NCBI GenBank assembly: GCA_009840005.1
Contig: VXOR01000016.1
Span: 28,529-49,872 of the forward strand
DNA: 21,344 nt
Source of the DNA: Gemmatimonadota bacterium
GTDB lineage: Bacteria > Latescibacterota > UBA2968 > UBA8231
Direction of reading: 5' to 3'
The notes below the pieces were generated by a model. It was given only the letters and a program-made list of their open reading frames with translations, did no database searches and had not been told where the DNA came from. The first letter of the stretch is position 1. Each line of letters starts with the position of its first letter. The translations under genes were made by a program, and so were the position numbers. Positions 14,403 through 21,344 of the stretch are shown piece after piece.

Positions 14403-16175
14403 TTAAAGCATTCCTTGGTTAGTCAACAGCGTGTCCACCTCGGCTGCTTCTGGCGCAATGATGCCCTCTTGAATGCAAAAGGCTTTGACGACCTCGCGCA
14501 CAACCGGGCCGACGCGCGCTCCGCCGCTGCCCCCCCCTTCAACCACAGCCGCGATGGCAATGGCGGGTTTCTCGTACGGAGCAAAGGCCACCATCCAAGC
14601 GTCATCGTCTCGACTAGGCACTTGCGCAGTACCCGTCTTGGCCGCGATCGCGACGCCGTCAACCCGCGCTCGGCGGCCGGTACCGGTATCGCTGGCCACC
14701 ACCCGCCGCATGGCCTTTCTCACGATGCTGAGAGTCCGCGACGAAATGCCGTCAATGCGTTGGCGGCGAGGGGGATCGCCGCTGACGTATGGCGTGACCA
14801 AATAACCGCCGTTGGCAATGGCAGCCACATAGCGGGCCATCTGCATGGGCGTGACCAATAAAGAACCTTGACCAATGGAGAGGTTGAGCAGATGCCCAAA
14901 GGACCAGCCGCCGCGCTCCTCGTGGTACTGGCGCGAGGGCAGGAGACCAGCAGCTTCCCCGGGATAGGTGATCCCAGTCGGCTGGCCGAAGCCTAATTTG
15001 GCCCCGTACTGGTGCCACGTCTCAATGCTCGTCAACCGGGCTAAATGGTAAAAGTAAACATTACAGGAGACCTCAATCGCCCCTGGCAGGGTCAGGCTAC
15101 CGTGGCCTGTTCGCTTGTGGCAGCGAAACGTACTCCTACCCACCCGCAGTGCACCATAGCAAGGCTCAAACAGGCTCAGCGTATCGGTGACGCCCGTTTC
15201 GAGTGCGGCTATGGCACTGACCATCTTGAACGTCGAGCCAGGTGGATAATGTCCTTGCAAAGCGCGGTTGAGTAGCACAGTCTCGCTCTGCAACACCCGC
15301 CGCCGCTCCTTTTGGGCTTGGAACGACACGAAAATGTTGGGATCAAAGGTCGGCTTGCTAACCAAAGCCAGCACGGCCCCAGTACGCGGGTCAAGGGCGA
15401 CTAGCGCACTAGCAAAACTATCGGGCAGGGCGCGCTCAGCCGCTAGCTGCACTTCCAAGTCAAGGGTCAGATGCAGGGGTGCGCCGGGCACGGGAAGCAG
15501 ATCGCGCTCTGGAAACTCCCGACCCGTGCGGCCGGTCGCATCAATCTCGACGTACAGCATGCCGTCGCGGCCGCGCAGGCTGTTTTCGTACACCTTCTCG
15601 ATCCCGGTCTTGCCGATAAAATCGCCGGGCACGTAGGCGTTTTCATTGTTGCCTTGGAGATCTTGGTCGTGGATGATGCCGATATAGCCGAGCAGATGGG
15701 CGACGGCCGAACCGTAGGGATAGTAGCGCTGGGTCTCGATTTCAATGTCGAGTAGGGGCCAGTCCCCCTTGAGCCGCTCCTCTACGATCGATATCGTGCG
15801 AAAGTCAACATCGCGCTTGAGGCGGATGGTGTGGTATTTGCGACTGTATTCACCGTCTAGTTCTACATCCCCGATGGCCCTTGTAAACGCTGCGGTGGTG
15901 GCTTCAAAATCCTTGCGGGTGGTGCGTTCTAACGCGACAGTGTAAAATGGCCGGGTGCGGGCCAATATGCGCCCATCGCGGTCGTAGATCAGCCCGCGAT
16001 GGGCTTTGACCCGCCGCTGGGAAATGCGGTTTTCCTCGGACTCACGCGCATAGTCGGCCGCGGTGACCACCTGCAAATAGAACAGACGCAAGAGCAAAAT
16101 CGCGAACAGCAAGATGACAGGCGCGAGGAGGAGTTTGAGCGGCAGGCGCTCATCTTGTGGTAATAGATGTTGCAT
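14403..16175 (-). CDS. mrdA: Penicillin-binding protein 2 (elongation transpeptidase)
   Basis: PBP2 cross-links peptidoglycan made by RodA. With the ATG at 16175 the protein has 590 residues. A single membrane anchor lies at about 15-36. The pedestal region contains RGLIYDRDGRILA (60-72) and GDFIGKTGIEKVYENSLRG (184-202). The transpeptidase domain has all three active-site motifs: STFK (S314-K317), SCN (370-372) and KTG (513-515). A leading TTG at 16181 would add two residues and overlap the mreD stop as TTGA; I cannot exclude it. The spacing TGATTATG to mreD indicates coupling. The C-terminus extends modestly beyond the domain. Confidence 0.97.
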   Translation of the reverse strand: MQHLLPQDERLPLKLLLAPVILLFAILLLRLFYLQVVTAADYARESEENRISQRRVKAHRGLIYDRDGRILARTRPFYTVALERTTRKDFEATTAAFTRAIGDVELDGEYSRKYHTIRLKRDVDFRTISIVEERLKGDWPLLDIEIETQRYYPYGSAVAHLLGYIGIIHDQDLQGNNENAYVPGDFIGKTGIEKVYENSLRGRDGMLYVEIDATGRTGREFPERDLLPVPGAPLHLTLDLEVQLAAERALPDSFASALVALDPRTGAVLALVSKPTFDPNIFVSFQAQKERRRVLQSETVLLNRALQGHYPPGSTFKMVSAIAALETGVTDTLSLFEPCYGALRVGRSTFRCHKRTGHGSLTLPGAIEVSCNVYFYHLARLTSIETWHQYGAKLGFGQPTGITYPGEAAGLLPSRQYHEERGGWSFGHLLNLSIGQGSLLVTPMQMARYVAAIANGGYLVTPYVSGDPPRRQRIDGISSRTLSIVRKAMRRVVASDTGTGRRARVDGVAIAAKTGTAQVPSRDDDAWMVAFAPYEKPAIAIAAVVEGGGSGGARVGPVVREVVKAFCIQEGIIAPEAAEVDTLLTNQGML

Positions 16176-16177
16176 AA

Positions 16178-16645
16178 TCAAGCGGGGAAGAGATAGCGTT
16201 TGATGAGCAAGCCGGTCAAGAAAACCGCACTTATCAGGCCCGTGTACACAGCGCGGCCCAAGATCCTAACCACCTCAAAGGGCACATCAGCGCCGGTACA
16301 CACATAATAGATAATATCATGGAAGATCACAGCACCGAAAATCAGCGCGGCCTGCGCTTGAATGCTGTCGGAGACCATGTGAGTATGACTGTAGCCAAAG
16401 CCCGCGCCGAGCAGCGACTTGGCGAGCGCATTGACCCCGAGGTAGGCGGGCATATAGAGGTCTTGGAAAATGCCAAGCCCAAGTCCCGTATAGGCCCCGA
16501 CCACCGGCCCGCTGCGCAGCGCGACAAAACTCAACGCCACAATCAATAGATCGGGTTTGACCGGCCCTATCTTGATAGCGTCAACCCAAGTAGTTTGCAG
16601 GACGAAGGCCAGTGCTAACAAGAGAATATGGCGGACCGCAATCAT
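16178..16645 (-). CDS. mreD: Rod-shape-determining membrane protein MreD
   Basis: MreD is a small polytopic inner-membrane protein of the elongasome. The 155-residue product has five to six hydrophobic segments and the family's opening pattern, with an early helix followed by IKIGPVKPDLLIVALSFVALRSG (the KPDLLL-type signature). GLGLGIFQDLYMPAYLGVNALAKSLLG is the other hallmark. The start follows GAGG by 4 nt and is separated from the upstream stop by one base (TGACATG). In most bacteria mreD follows mreB and mreC; here a lytic transglycosylase gene takes that place. Confidence 0.92.
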   Translation of the reverse strand: MIAVRHILLLALAFVLQTTWVDAIKIGPVKPDLLIVALSFVALRSGPVVGAYTGLGLGIFQDLYMPAYLGVNALAKSLLGAGFGYSHTHMVSDSIQAQAALIFGAVIFHDIIYYVCTGADVPFEVVRILGRAVYTGLISAVFLTGLLIKRYLFPA

Positions 16646-16646
16646 G

Positions 16647-18533
16647 TCACCTCGGGATTTGCAAGGTCGTGCCCGCTAGCAGCGTCTCCGAGAGGTCGAT
16701 GTTGTTCTGGCGGGCAATAGCACTGGCAGCGAGGCCAAATTTGCGGGCGATGCTGTGTAGCGTATCACCCGTGACTACGGTGTACATCTGCGTTTGCTCG
16801 TTGGTCACGGTTAGCTGTTGACCGGGTTTGATCCGTACGGTTTCAAGACCGTTCCACGCCTGTAAGTCGGCGACACTGACCGCAAAGCGCCGGGCCAACT
16901 CCCACAGCGTATCGCCCGACTGCACCGTGTAGATTTTGCCGCCTCTCAGCACTTCTTGGTGCCTAGGCTGCTGTTGCACCACCAATTCCTGACCGGGTTT
17001 GATCCGATCGGTTTTGAGGCCATTCCATTGCATTAGGTCGCTCAGGCTCACTCCGTGCTGGGAGGCGATGCGCCCGAGTACGTCGTTCGGCCGGACGGTA
17101 TAGGTTCCCCGGCGCTCACTCGCTGGCTTGGCCCTCGGGGCCACCGGAATATAGAGAAGCTGTCGCGGCCGGATGAAATTGGGGTTTCTAAGGCTATTGG
17201 CCGCGATAACGACCCGCGTGGAGACGCCAAAGCTCTGGGCGATGCTAGAGATCGTATCGCCGCGCTGCACTCGGTACTGATGGACCGTAGCCTTCTGCGG
17301 GATCGGCAGGCTAGCATACTGGTCGAGCAAGAGTTGGCGCTTGCCGGTCGGCACCCGCAGCGTATAAGGCGGGCGACTCCCCGGCGGCGTGATGTCTTGG
17401 CGCAACTCGGGATTGAGGTCGTGCAACACCTGACGTTCAATGCCCAAGAGTTGAGCCGCCGCTTTCAGATCGACATACGGCCAGTCTTTGAGCAAAACGA
17501 CTTCCTCGTATGCAAAGGGTGGCTCTTCGGCTTGGGGTTCAAAGCCAAAGAGTTGCGGATCCTTGGCTATGATGGTCGCGGCCATGAAGAGCGGCACGTA
17601 GTTTTTCGTTTCGCGGGGCAGGTCGAGTTGCCAATAATCGTTGGTATCGGCGCGGGCGATGGCCCGGCGAACTCGTCCTGGCCCGCCGTTATATGCGGCC
17701 AACGCCAAGCGCCAGTCGCCGAACTCGGCGAAAAGATCTTTTAGGTACCGAGCAGCGGCCTCGGTCGCTTTGATCGGATCGCGCCGCTCGTCAATCCAGT
17801 GAGTGCGCTTGAGGCCCATCATGCGACCAGTGTGCGCCATAAACTGCCACAATCCCACGGCCCGCGATCTAGAATAGGCCCTTGGATTGAGACCACTTTC
17901 GATAACCGCTAAATAGAAAAGGTCGCTGGGCATCCCCTCGCGCTGGAGAATATCGGTGATCAGCGTGCGATAGCGCCCGGCGCGCTGCAACCAAATGGCA
18001 AAGGTCTTGCGACCTCGCGTCTGAAAGAATTGGAGACTGGCGACGACGCGGTCGTTGGCGTCGATGGGCATGTCGCAGCGCCTACCGAGCCGGTGGATGA
18101 GGACCAACGGTTCGGCGTCGGCTGGCAGGGTCTCGATTTTTTCCTTGGATAGCCCTTCGAGCAGAAGGGGTAAATGGCTGTCGGGGGGAAGGTGCTCCAA
18201 GTGCGGCAACAAGCTGAGGTAGGCCTGCTCAATCTCCAAACCGAGGCGCGTGGCCTGCGTGGTATCCACCAGCGCGTCGTGCTCGTCGAGGCTGGCGAGA
18301 ATGCCGATGGCCGTGTCGAGGGCCGCTTGCGCCCGTTGAGTCTGACCGAGAGCGTGGCTTTCGATCGCGAACAGCAAGTGCCAGCGAACAGCGCGTAGAT
18401 CGGCCGTATCTGGCGGCGGATCGTCAGCAGACACGACAGGGACAGCCTCGTCGTCGAAGACCATCGGTCCAGTGCTTTTGCCCCGGGCACAGGCCATGAG
18501 CAGCAATGCGATGACACAGCAGCACAAGCGCAT
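16647..18533 (-). CDS. MltD-like lytic transglycosylase with four LysM domains (probable lipoprotein)
   Basis: This enzyme cleaves the glycan strands of peptidoglycan to the 1,6-anhydro product. The 628-residue protein starts with a signal ending in LLMAC, so C15 is probably lipidated. A helical region (45-185) of unclear role comes next. The SLT domain has YLAVIESGLNPRAYSRSRAVGLWQFM, with E212 as the expected catalytic acid, and ALAAYNGGPGRVRRAI (277-292). After a spacer with weak LysM-like character (342-395) come four LysM peptidoglycan-binding modules at about 419-463, 477-519, 534-576 and 583-627. LysM2 and LysM3 are close copies even in DNA. GGAGGAG stands 9 nt before the ATG. The gene lies 6 bp after the SPOR gene. 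Confidence 0.93.
   Translation of the reverse strand: MRLCCCVIALLLMACARGKSTGPMVFDDEAVPVVSADDPPPDTADLRAVRWHLLFAIESHALGQTQRAQAALDTAIGILASLDEHDALVDTTQATRLGLEIEQAYLSLLPHLEHLPPDSHLPLLLEGLSKEKIETLPADAEPLVLIHRLGRRCDMPIDANDRVVASLQFFQTRGRKTFAIWLQRAGRYRTLITDILQREGMPSDLFYLAVIESGLNPRAYSRSRAVGLWQFMAHTGRMMGLKRTHWIDERRDPIKATEAAARYLKDLFAEFGDWRLALAAYNGGPGRVRRAIARADTNDYWQLDLPRETKNYVPLFMAATIIAKDPQLFGFEPQAEEPPFAYEEVVLLKDWPYVDLKAAAQLLGIERQVLHDLNPELRQDITPPGSRPPYTLRVPTGKRQLLLDQYASLPIPQKATVHQYRVQRGDTISSIAQSFGVSTRVVIAANSLRNPNFIRPRQLLYIPVAPRAKPASERRGTYTVRPNDVLGRIASQHGVSLSDLMQWNGLKTDRIKPGQELVVQQQPRHQEVLRGGKIYTVQSGDTLWELARRFAVSVADLQAWNGLETVRIKPGQQLTVTNEQTQMYTVVTGDTLHSIARKFGLAASAIARQNNIDLSETLLAGTTLQIPR
16819..17006. repeat. 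Direct repeat from LysM duplication
   Basis: The 17-mer TGACCGGGTTTGATCCG occurs at 16819-16835 and again at 16990-17006, exactly 171 bp (57 codons) apart. It sits within the sections coding for LysM3 and LysM2 of the lytic transglycosylase. The flanking bases are similar but diverged, as expected from an in-frame module duplication under purifying selection. Confidence 0.8.
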
Positions 18534-18539
18534 GGCGCG

Positions 18540-19316
18540 TTACTCCTCCTGCAAGACGAGGATCTGGGAGCGGACCTTGAGGGCGTTGGGGTAATACCTC
18601 CCAATTCGTTCGGCCGCGGCTTGAGCTTGCGCCTCAGTGCGATAGTTACCGACTTCGATCTTGTAATAAGGTCCCTTAAGGGTCACGTTGATGTCTTCGC
18701 GCTTCAGGCGCTTTTTTGCCTTTTCCGCGAGGTGGATGGCCTTGTCGTGATCGTGCGATAGGAACTGGTCAATCAGCACCCGCCAGCCAGTGATACTCAC
18801 CATCTCGGGCGCGGCCTCCGCCGGAACGGAGTCGGACACCGCACTCGCCGGGACCTCTACTACATAGGCATCGGCATAGCCCAGGCCAAGTGCGGCGACC
18901 TGTTCCTTGAGGGCCTCAGCCTCGGCGCGGGTAGCGTATTGCCCAGCTTGCAGCACCGAGTGTGCGTTGCGGGCCACAAGATAAACCTTCACGCCGAGTG
19001 CGCGCTCTAGTTCGGCGCGGCGCGGGCGGGCCGTGGCTTCGTTACTCAGGGCCACTAGCTGGAGGCGATAGACCGAAGCGCTCGCTGCTGAGGCGTTCCC
19101 TTGTACGGGAGCCGCCGGCTCCGCCGGGGTTTGGGCCTGATCGCGGTTCTCGCGTTGAACCGGCTCAATTAGCAAATCTTCGTCGAGGGTGCGCGGATCA
19201 AATTCTTCGCGGCCGACGGGCGCGGCATCGCCCGAGTCGCTACGCCAGCGCGGTGGGCTCGTGCAGTGGGCCGTGCCGAGCAAGACCACCAAGAGGAGGA
19301 AGGAGTACGTTCTCAT
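18540..19316 (-). CDS. Probable lipoprotein with two SPOR domains
   Basis: SPOR domains bind denuded glycan strands, usually at sites of wall remodelling or division. The 258-residue protein has an export signal (residues 4-15) ending at C18 in GTAHC, a poor but possible lipobox. A proline- and acid-rich linker runs to about 80. SPOR1 covers about 82-155 (YRLQLVALSNEATARPRRAE and AGQYATRAEAEALKEQVAAL), and SPOR2 about 177-255 (YYKIEVGNYRTEAQAQAAAERI). The ATG at 19316 has GGAG 6 nt upstream and overlaps the mtnA stop as ATGA; a GTG at 19334 is less likely. It is followed closely by the lytic transglycosylase gene, so the two may act on the same glycan strands. Confidence 0.88.
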   Translation of the reverse strand: MRTYSFLLLVVLLGTAHCTSPPRWRSDSGDAAPVGREEFDPRTLDEDLLIEPVQRENRDQAQTPAEPAAPVQGNASAASASVYRLQLVALSNEATARPRRAELERALGVKVYLVARNAHSVLQAGQYATRAEAEALKEQVAALGLGYADAYVVEVPASAVSDSVPAEAAPEMVSITGWRVLIDQFLSHDHDKAIHLAEKAKKRLKREDINVTLKGPYYKIEVGNYRTEAQAQAAAERIGRYYPNALKVRSQILVLQEE

Positions 19317-20353
19317 GGCTCGCTCCAAGCGCACAGGGAGGGTTCGTACGGAGCACGGGCGACGCCCTTTTCCGAAATGATCGCCGACACCAAGTTGCAG
19401 GGCGTGACGTCAAAGGCCGGATTGTAAACCGGTACCGCGTCCGGGGCCGTGGGCTTGCCCATGCCTTGGCGGACCTCGGCTCCGTCGCGCTTTTCAATGG
19501 GGATTTCCGCACCCGAGGCCAAGGCCATGTCGAGGGTCGAGACCGGCGCGGCCACGTAGAAAGGCACGTCGTGTTCGCGGGCGAGGATAGCCAGCCCATA
19601 GGTGCCGATTTTGTTGGCCACGTCGCCATTTTTGGCGATGCGGTCAGCACCCACAATACAGCAGTCAATCGCCTCATTGCGCAGCACGACCGCGGCCGCA
19701 TTGTCGCAGATGACCTTGACGTCGATGCCGCTCTGCATCAGTTCCCACGCGGTCAGCCGCGACCCCTGGAGCAAGGGACGGGTTTCGTCGGCAAATACGG
19801 CGACTTTCTTACCTGCCTCTTGGGCCGCATAAACGACGCCCAAGGCCGTGCCGTAGTCGGCCGTGGCCAAACCGCCGGCGTTGCAGTGGGTGATGACTTG
19901 GCTACCATCGCGCAGGAGCGCCGCGCCGTGGGCACCAATCTGGCGGCAGATTTGGCGGTCTTCCTCAAAAAGGCGGTGAGCAGCCGCTAGCAGGGCGTCG
20001 CAGATAGCGTGGTTATCGCGGCTCTGATTCGCCGCCAACACCTCCTGCATCTGATCCAAGGCCCAGAACAGGTTGACCGCGGTGGGCCGGGTGCGGGCGA
20101 GGCGAGCAATGGCCGCTTCCACGCGGCGACAAAAAGCCTCGGGAGCGCAATCAACCACAGCACGCGCACCCACCACCACGCCGTACGCAGCCGCCAAGCC
20201 AATGGCCGGGGCACCGCGCACCACCAGCCCTTCAATGGCGCGGGCGATGGCCTCGACGTCGCGGTAGGTTGTGTACACCAGTTCCTCGGGTAAGCGAGTC
20301 TGGTCGAGTAGGATCAGCGCGTCGTCCTGCCACTTGAGCGTTTGCATCGGCAT
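19313..20353 (-). CDS. mtnA: S-methyl-5-thioribose-1-phosphate isomerase (MtnA)
   Basis: MtnA converts methylthioribose-1-phosphate to methylthioribulose-1-phosphate in the methionine salvage pathway; some homologues use related pentose or deoxysugar phosphates. The 346-residue protein shows RGAPAIG (46-52), THCNAGGLAT with the catalytic cysteine C157, ADETRPLLQGSRLTAWEL (188-205), and VGADRIAKNGDVANKIGTY with the catalytic aspartate D237. The spacing matches the B. subtilis enzyme, whose key residues I recall as C160 and D240. The gene starts inside the rsfS stop (TAATG) and its stop overlaps the SPOR start (ATGA). No other mtn gene is nearby, which makes its place in a wall operon odd. Confidence 0.96.
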   Translation of the reverse strand: MPMQTLKWQDDALILLDQTRLPEELVYTTYRDVEAIARAIEGLVVRGAPAIGLAAAYGVVVGARAVVDCAPEAFCRRVEAAIARLARTRPTAVNLFWALDQMQEVLAANQSRDNHAICDALLAAAHRLFEEDRQICRQIGAHGAALLRDGSQVITHCNAGGLATADYGTALGVVYAAQEAGKKVAVFADETRPLLQGSRLTAWELMQSGIDVKVICDNAAAVVLRNEAIDCCIVGADRIAKNGDVANKIGTYGLAILAREHDVPFYVAAPVSTLDMALASGAEIPIEKRDGAEVRQGMGKPTAPDAVPVYNPAFDVTPCNLVSAIISEKGVARAPYEPSLCAWSEP

Positions 20354-20754
20354 TAGAAAGTCGAAAATTCAAAGGGTTTTTCTGCGGCTTCCCCAGGCGC
20401 ATCCCCATCTGCGAAGTCCGTGCGCTCGGCGTCGCCCCACAGCCTCTCTAGGGCGTAAAAGTCGCGCGCTTCCTCGCGAAAGATGTGGACGACAAAATCG
20501 ACGTAATCCATCAGCACCCAGCGCCGCGTATCTGCGCCTTCGATGTGCCAGGGCTTTTCCCCTATCTCGGCAAGTTGGTCCCGCACTTCGTCGGCGAGGC
20601 TGCGGATGTGCTGTTCAGAAGTACCCGTACAGAGCAGGAAGTAGTCGCAGGTGTCGGTGATGTCGCGCAGGTCCAGCAAGGTTATTGCGAGGGCCTTTTT
20701 ATCTTGTAAAATTTCTACGATGCGGGCGATGCGCGGCTCTTGTCTCATGGACAT
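20353..20754 (-). CDS. rsfS: Ribosome silencing factor RsfS (iojap/YbeB)
   Basis: RsfS binds ribosomal protein uL14 on the free 50S subunit and blocks subunit joining when nutrients are low. The 133-residue protein has the full domain: LQDKKALAITLLDLRDITDTCDYFLLCTGTS (about 16-46), HIRSLADEVRDQLAEIG, and the core WVLMDYVDFVVHIFREEARDFYALERLWGDAE (79-110). An acidic tail of about 20 residues follows. An ATG at 20748 is an alternative start two codons later. The gene begins 12 bp after the LytR_C-domain gene. The rsfS-lytR order is common in bacteria, which supports both calls. Confidence 0.95.
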   Translation of the reverse strand: MSMRQEPRIARIVEILQDKKALAITLLDLRDITDTCDYFLLCTGTSEQHIRSLADEVRDQLAEIGEKPWHIEGADTRRWVLMDYVDFVVHIFREEARDFYALERLWGDAERTDFADGDAPGEAAEKPFEFSTF

Positions 20755-20766
20755 TTTCTCGCAGGG

Positions 20767-21234
20767 TTACTTAACTGGGTCGAGTAGGCCGATGCGGCGA
20801 TAGTCGTGCCCGATGATAATCGAGACGCTCGCCAAGCTGAACCGATCTTCCTTCTGCTGACGAATAAAATGGGGGATCCCCAAGACATTCGCCACTTGTC
20901 TGGCTTGCTCGATATCGCCGTCCAAAGCGACCACGAGCGTGTGCAGATAATTGAAGCTGGGTGCATTGCCTTCGTGAATCACATCTAGCCCGAGGGCGCG
21001 TGCCTTTTTGCGGAGGCGGGCGGCGATTTGAGATTCGCCTCCGCCGTTGAGAATTTCGACCCGTATGGGGCTAATCTGAAGAGCGATTTCCGACTTGGCA
21101 ACTTCCCGCTGGAGCGCTGACTCGGGGGCAGTAGCAGAGTGCGGCCAGAAGGCTGTCTTGAGGAGAAGGGCTATGGCCGCCGTGGCCAGCCCCCACAAAA
21201 TTAGTTCCTGCAGATTGGGGTTTCCTCGCTCCAT
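20767..21234 (-). CDS. Membrane-anchored LytR_C-domain protein
   Basis: With the ATG at 21234 the product has 155 residues: a short cytoplasmic N-terminus, one membrane segment (about 11-30) and an outside LytR_C domain (57-145). The domain shows IRVEILNGGGESQIAARLRKKARALGLDV, then the THTLVVAL-type strand, and ends in SIIIGHDYRRI. The larger LytR-CpsA-Psr transferase domain is absent, so this is not a full wall-polymer ligase; the C-terminal domain alone has no settled function. An in-frame TTG at 21282 would extend the protein by 16 residues, but it precedes a possible promoter and has no ribosome site. GGAG lies only 2 nt from the ATG at 21234, so the start is uncertain. It is the first gene of the nine-gene operon in view. 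Confidence 0.8.
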   Translation of the reverse strand: MERGNPNLQELILWGLATAAIALLLKTAFWPHSATAPESALQREVAKSEIALQISPIRVEILNGGGESQIAARLRKKARALGLDVIHEGNAPSFNYLHTLVVALDGDIEQARQVANVLGIPHFIRQQKEDRFSLASVSIIIGHDYRRIGLLDPVK

Positions 21235-21251
21235 CGCTCCAACGTCATTAA

Positions 21252-21278
21252 TGAATAAAAAACGGCAAGTTACGTCAA
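21252..21278 (-). promoter_or_regulatory. Weak candidate promoter for the wall operon
   Basis: On the minus strand TTGACG (21278-21273) resembles a -35 box. A poor -10, TATTCA (21257-21252), follows after 15 bp; later -10 options such as ATTAAT are too far away. If used, the transcript would start about 10 nt before the ATG at 21234. The 62 bp to the window edge hold nothing else I can name, and the true promoter may lie outside. Confidence 0.3.
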
Positions 21279-21344
21279 GCAAAGGTAGCGGGTCACTTTG
21301 AAAATTTTACCCCTTCCATAGGGAGCCAAAACGTCCAAAAAAAT

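Noticed and set aside
18962..19990. A 342-codon plus-strand frame
   Set aside because: It is antisense to the SPOR gene and mtnA, arginine-rich and without any recognisable motif. It is a by-product of high GC content.
1..21344. CRISPR arrays, insertion sequences, tRNA or rRNA genes, phage genes
   Set aside because: I looked for regular short repeats, transposase or integrase motifs, and conserved RNA cores on both strands and recognised none.

Overview
The window reads as chromosomal DNA of an uncultured, moderately GC-rich Gram-negative bacterium. Evidence for an outer-membrane rod is a MreD-PBP2-RodA set next to two probable lipoproteins (a LysM lytic transglycosylase and a SPOR protein). 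RodA carries a roughly 40-residue membrane insertion that I remember from FCB-type bacteria. There are also a type I sulfatase and a secreted leucine-rich-repeat protein of a kind common in environmental candidate phyla such as Latescibacterota or Poribacteria. The phylum is inference only; no rRNA or tRNA is present to settle it.

Left part, 1-6657, minus strand. A run of genes leads leftward from ppk2 (class I polyphosphate kinase 2) through a TIGR02206/YwaF-type membrane protein and two large multi-membrane-span, GT-C-like proteins, the first of which is coupled to the YwaF gene by an ATGA overlap. After a 155-bp gap come a CmoB/DUF1698-type methyltransferase and the start of the LRR protein, which runs off the left edge. 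This looks like a cell-surface or glycan module, but no substrate can be named.

Middle, 6803-12100. A sulfatase gene points right and overlaps by 52 bp the end of a left-pointing gene pair, mazG followed by an unrecognised membrane protein. Between mazG and parA lies a 385-bp non-coding divergent region. It holds a 28-bp near-perfect palindrome, a very AT-rich stretch, a good sigma-70-type promoter and about 165 nt of hairpin-rich sequence before parA. The ParA/Soj ATPase is followed by a sigma-54 activator with no sensor domain, behind its own strong promoter. No parB is visible.

Right part, 12102-21234, minus strand. Nine genes are packed with overlaps or gaps of at most 12 bp: LytR_C-domain protein, rsfS, mtnA, SPOR lipoprotein, MltD-like lytic transglycosylase, mreD, mrdA (PBP2), rodA and a TPR protein. 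Most of the set builds or remodels the lateral cell wall; rsfS (ribosome silencing) and mtnA (methionine salvage) are the metabolic and translation passengers. No mreB or mreC is in view.

No mobile elements, CRISPR arrays, tRNAs or rRNAs were seen. Most of the window is ordinary housekeeping and envelope sequence. The most unusual part is the mazG-parA divergent region with its palindrome and possible structured RNA.
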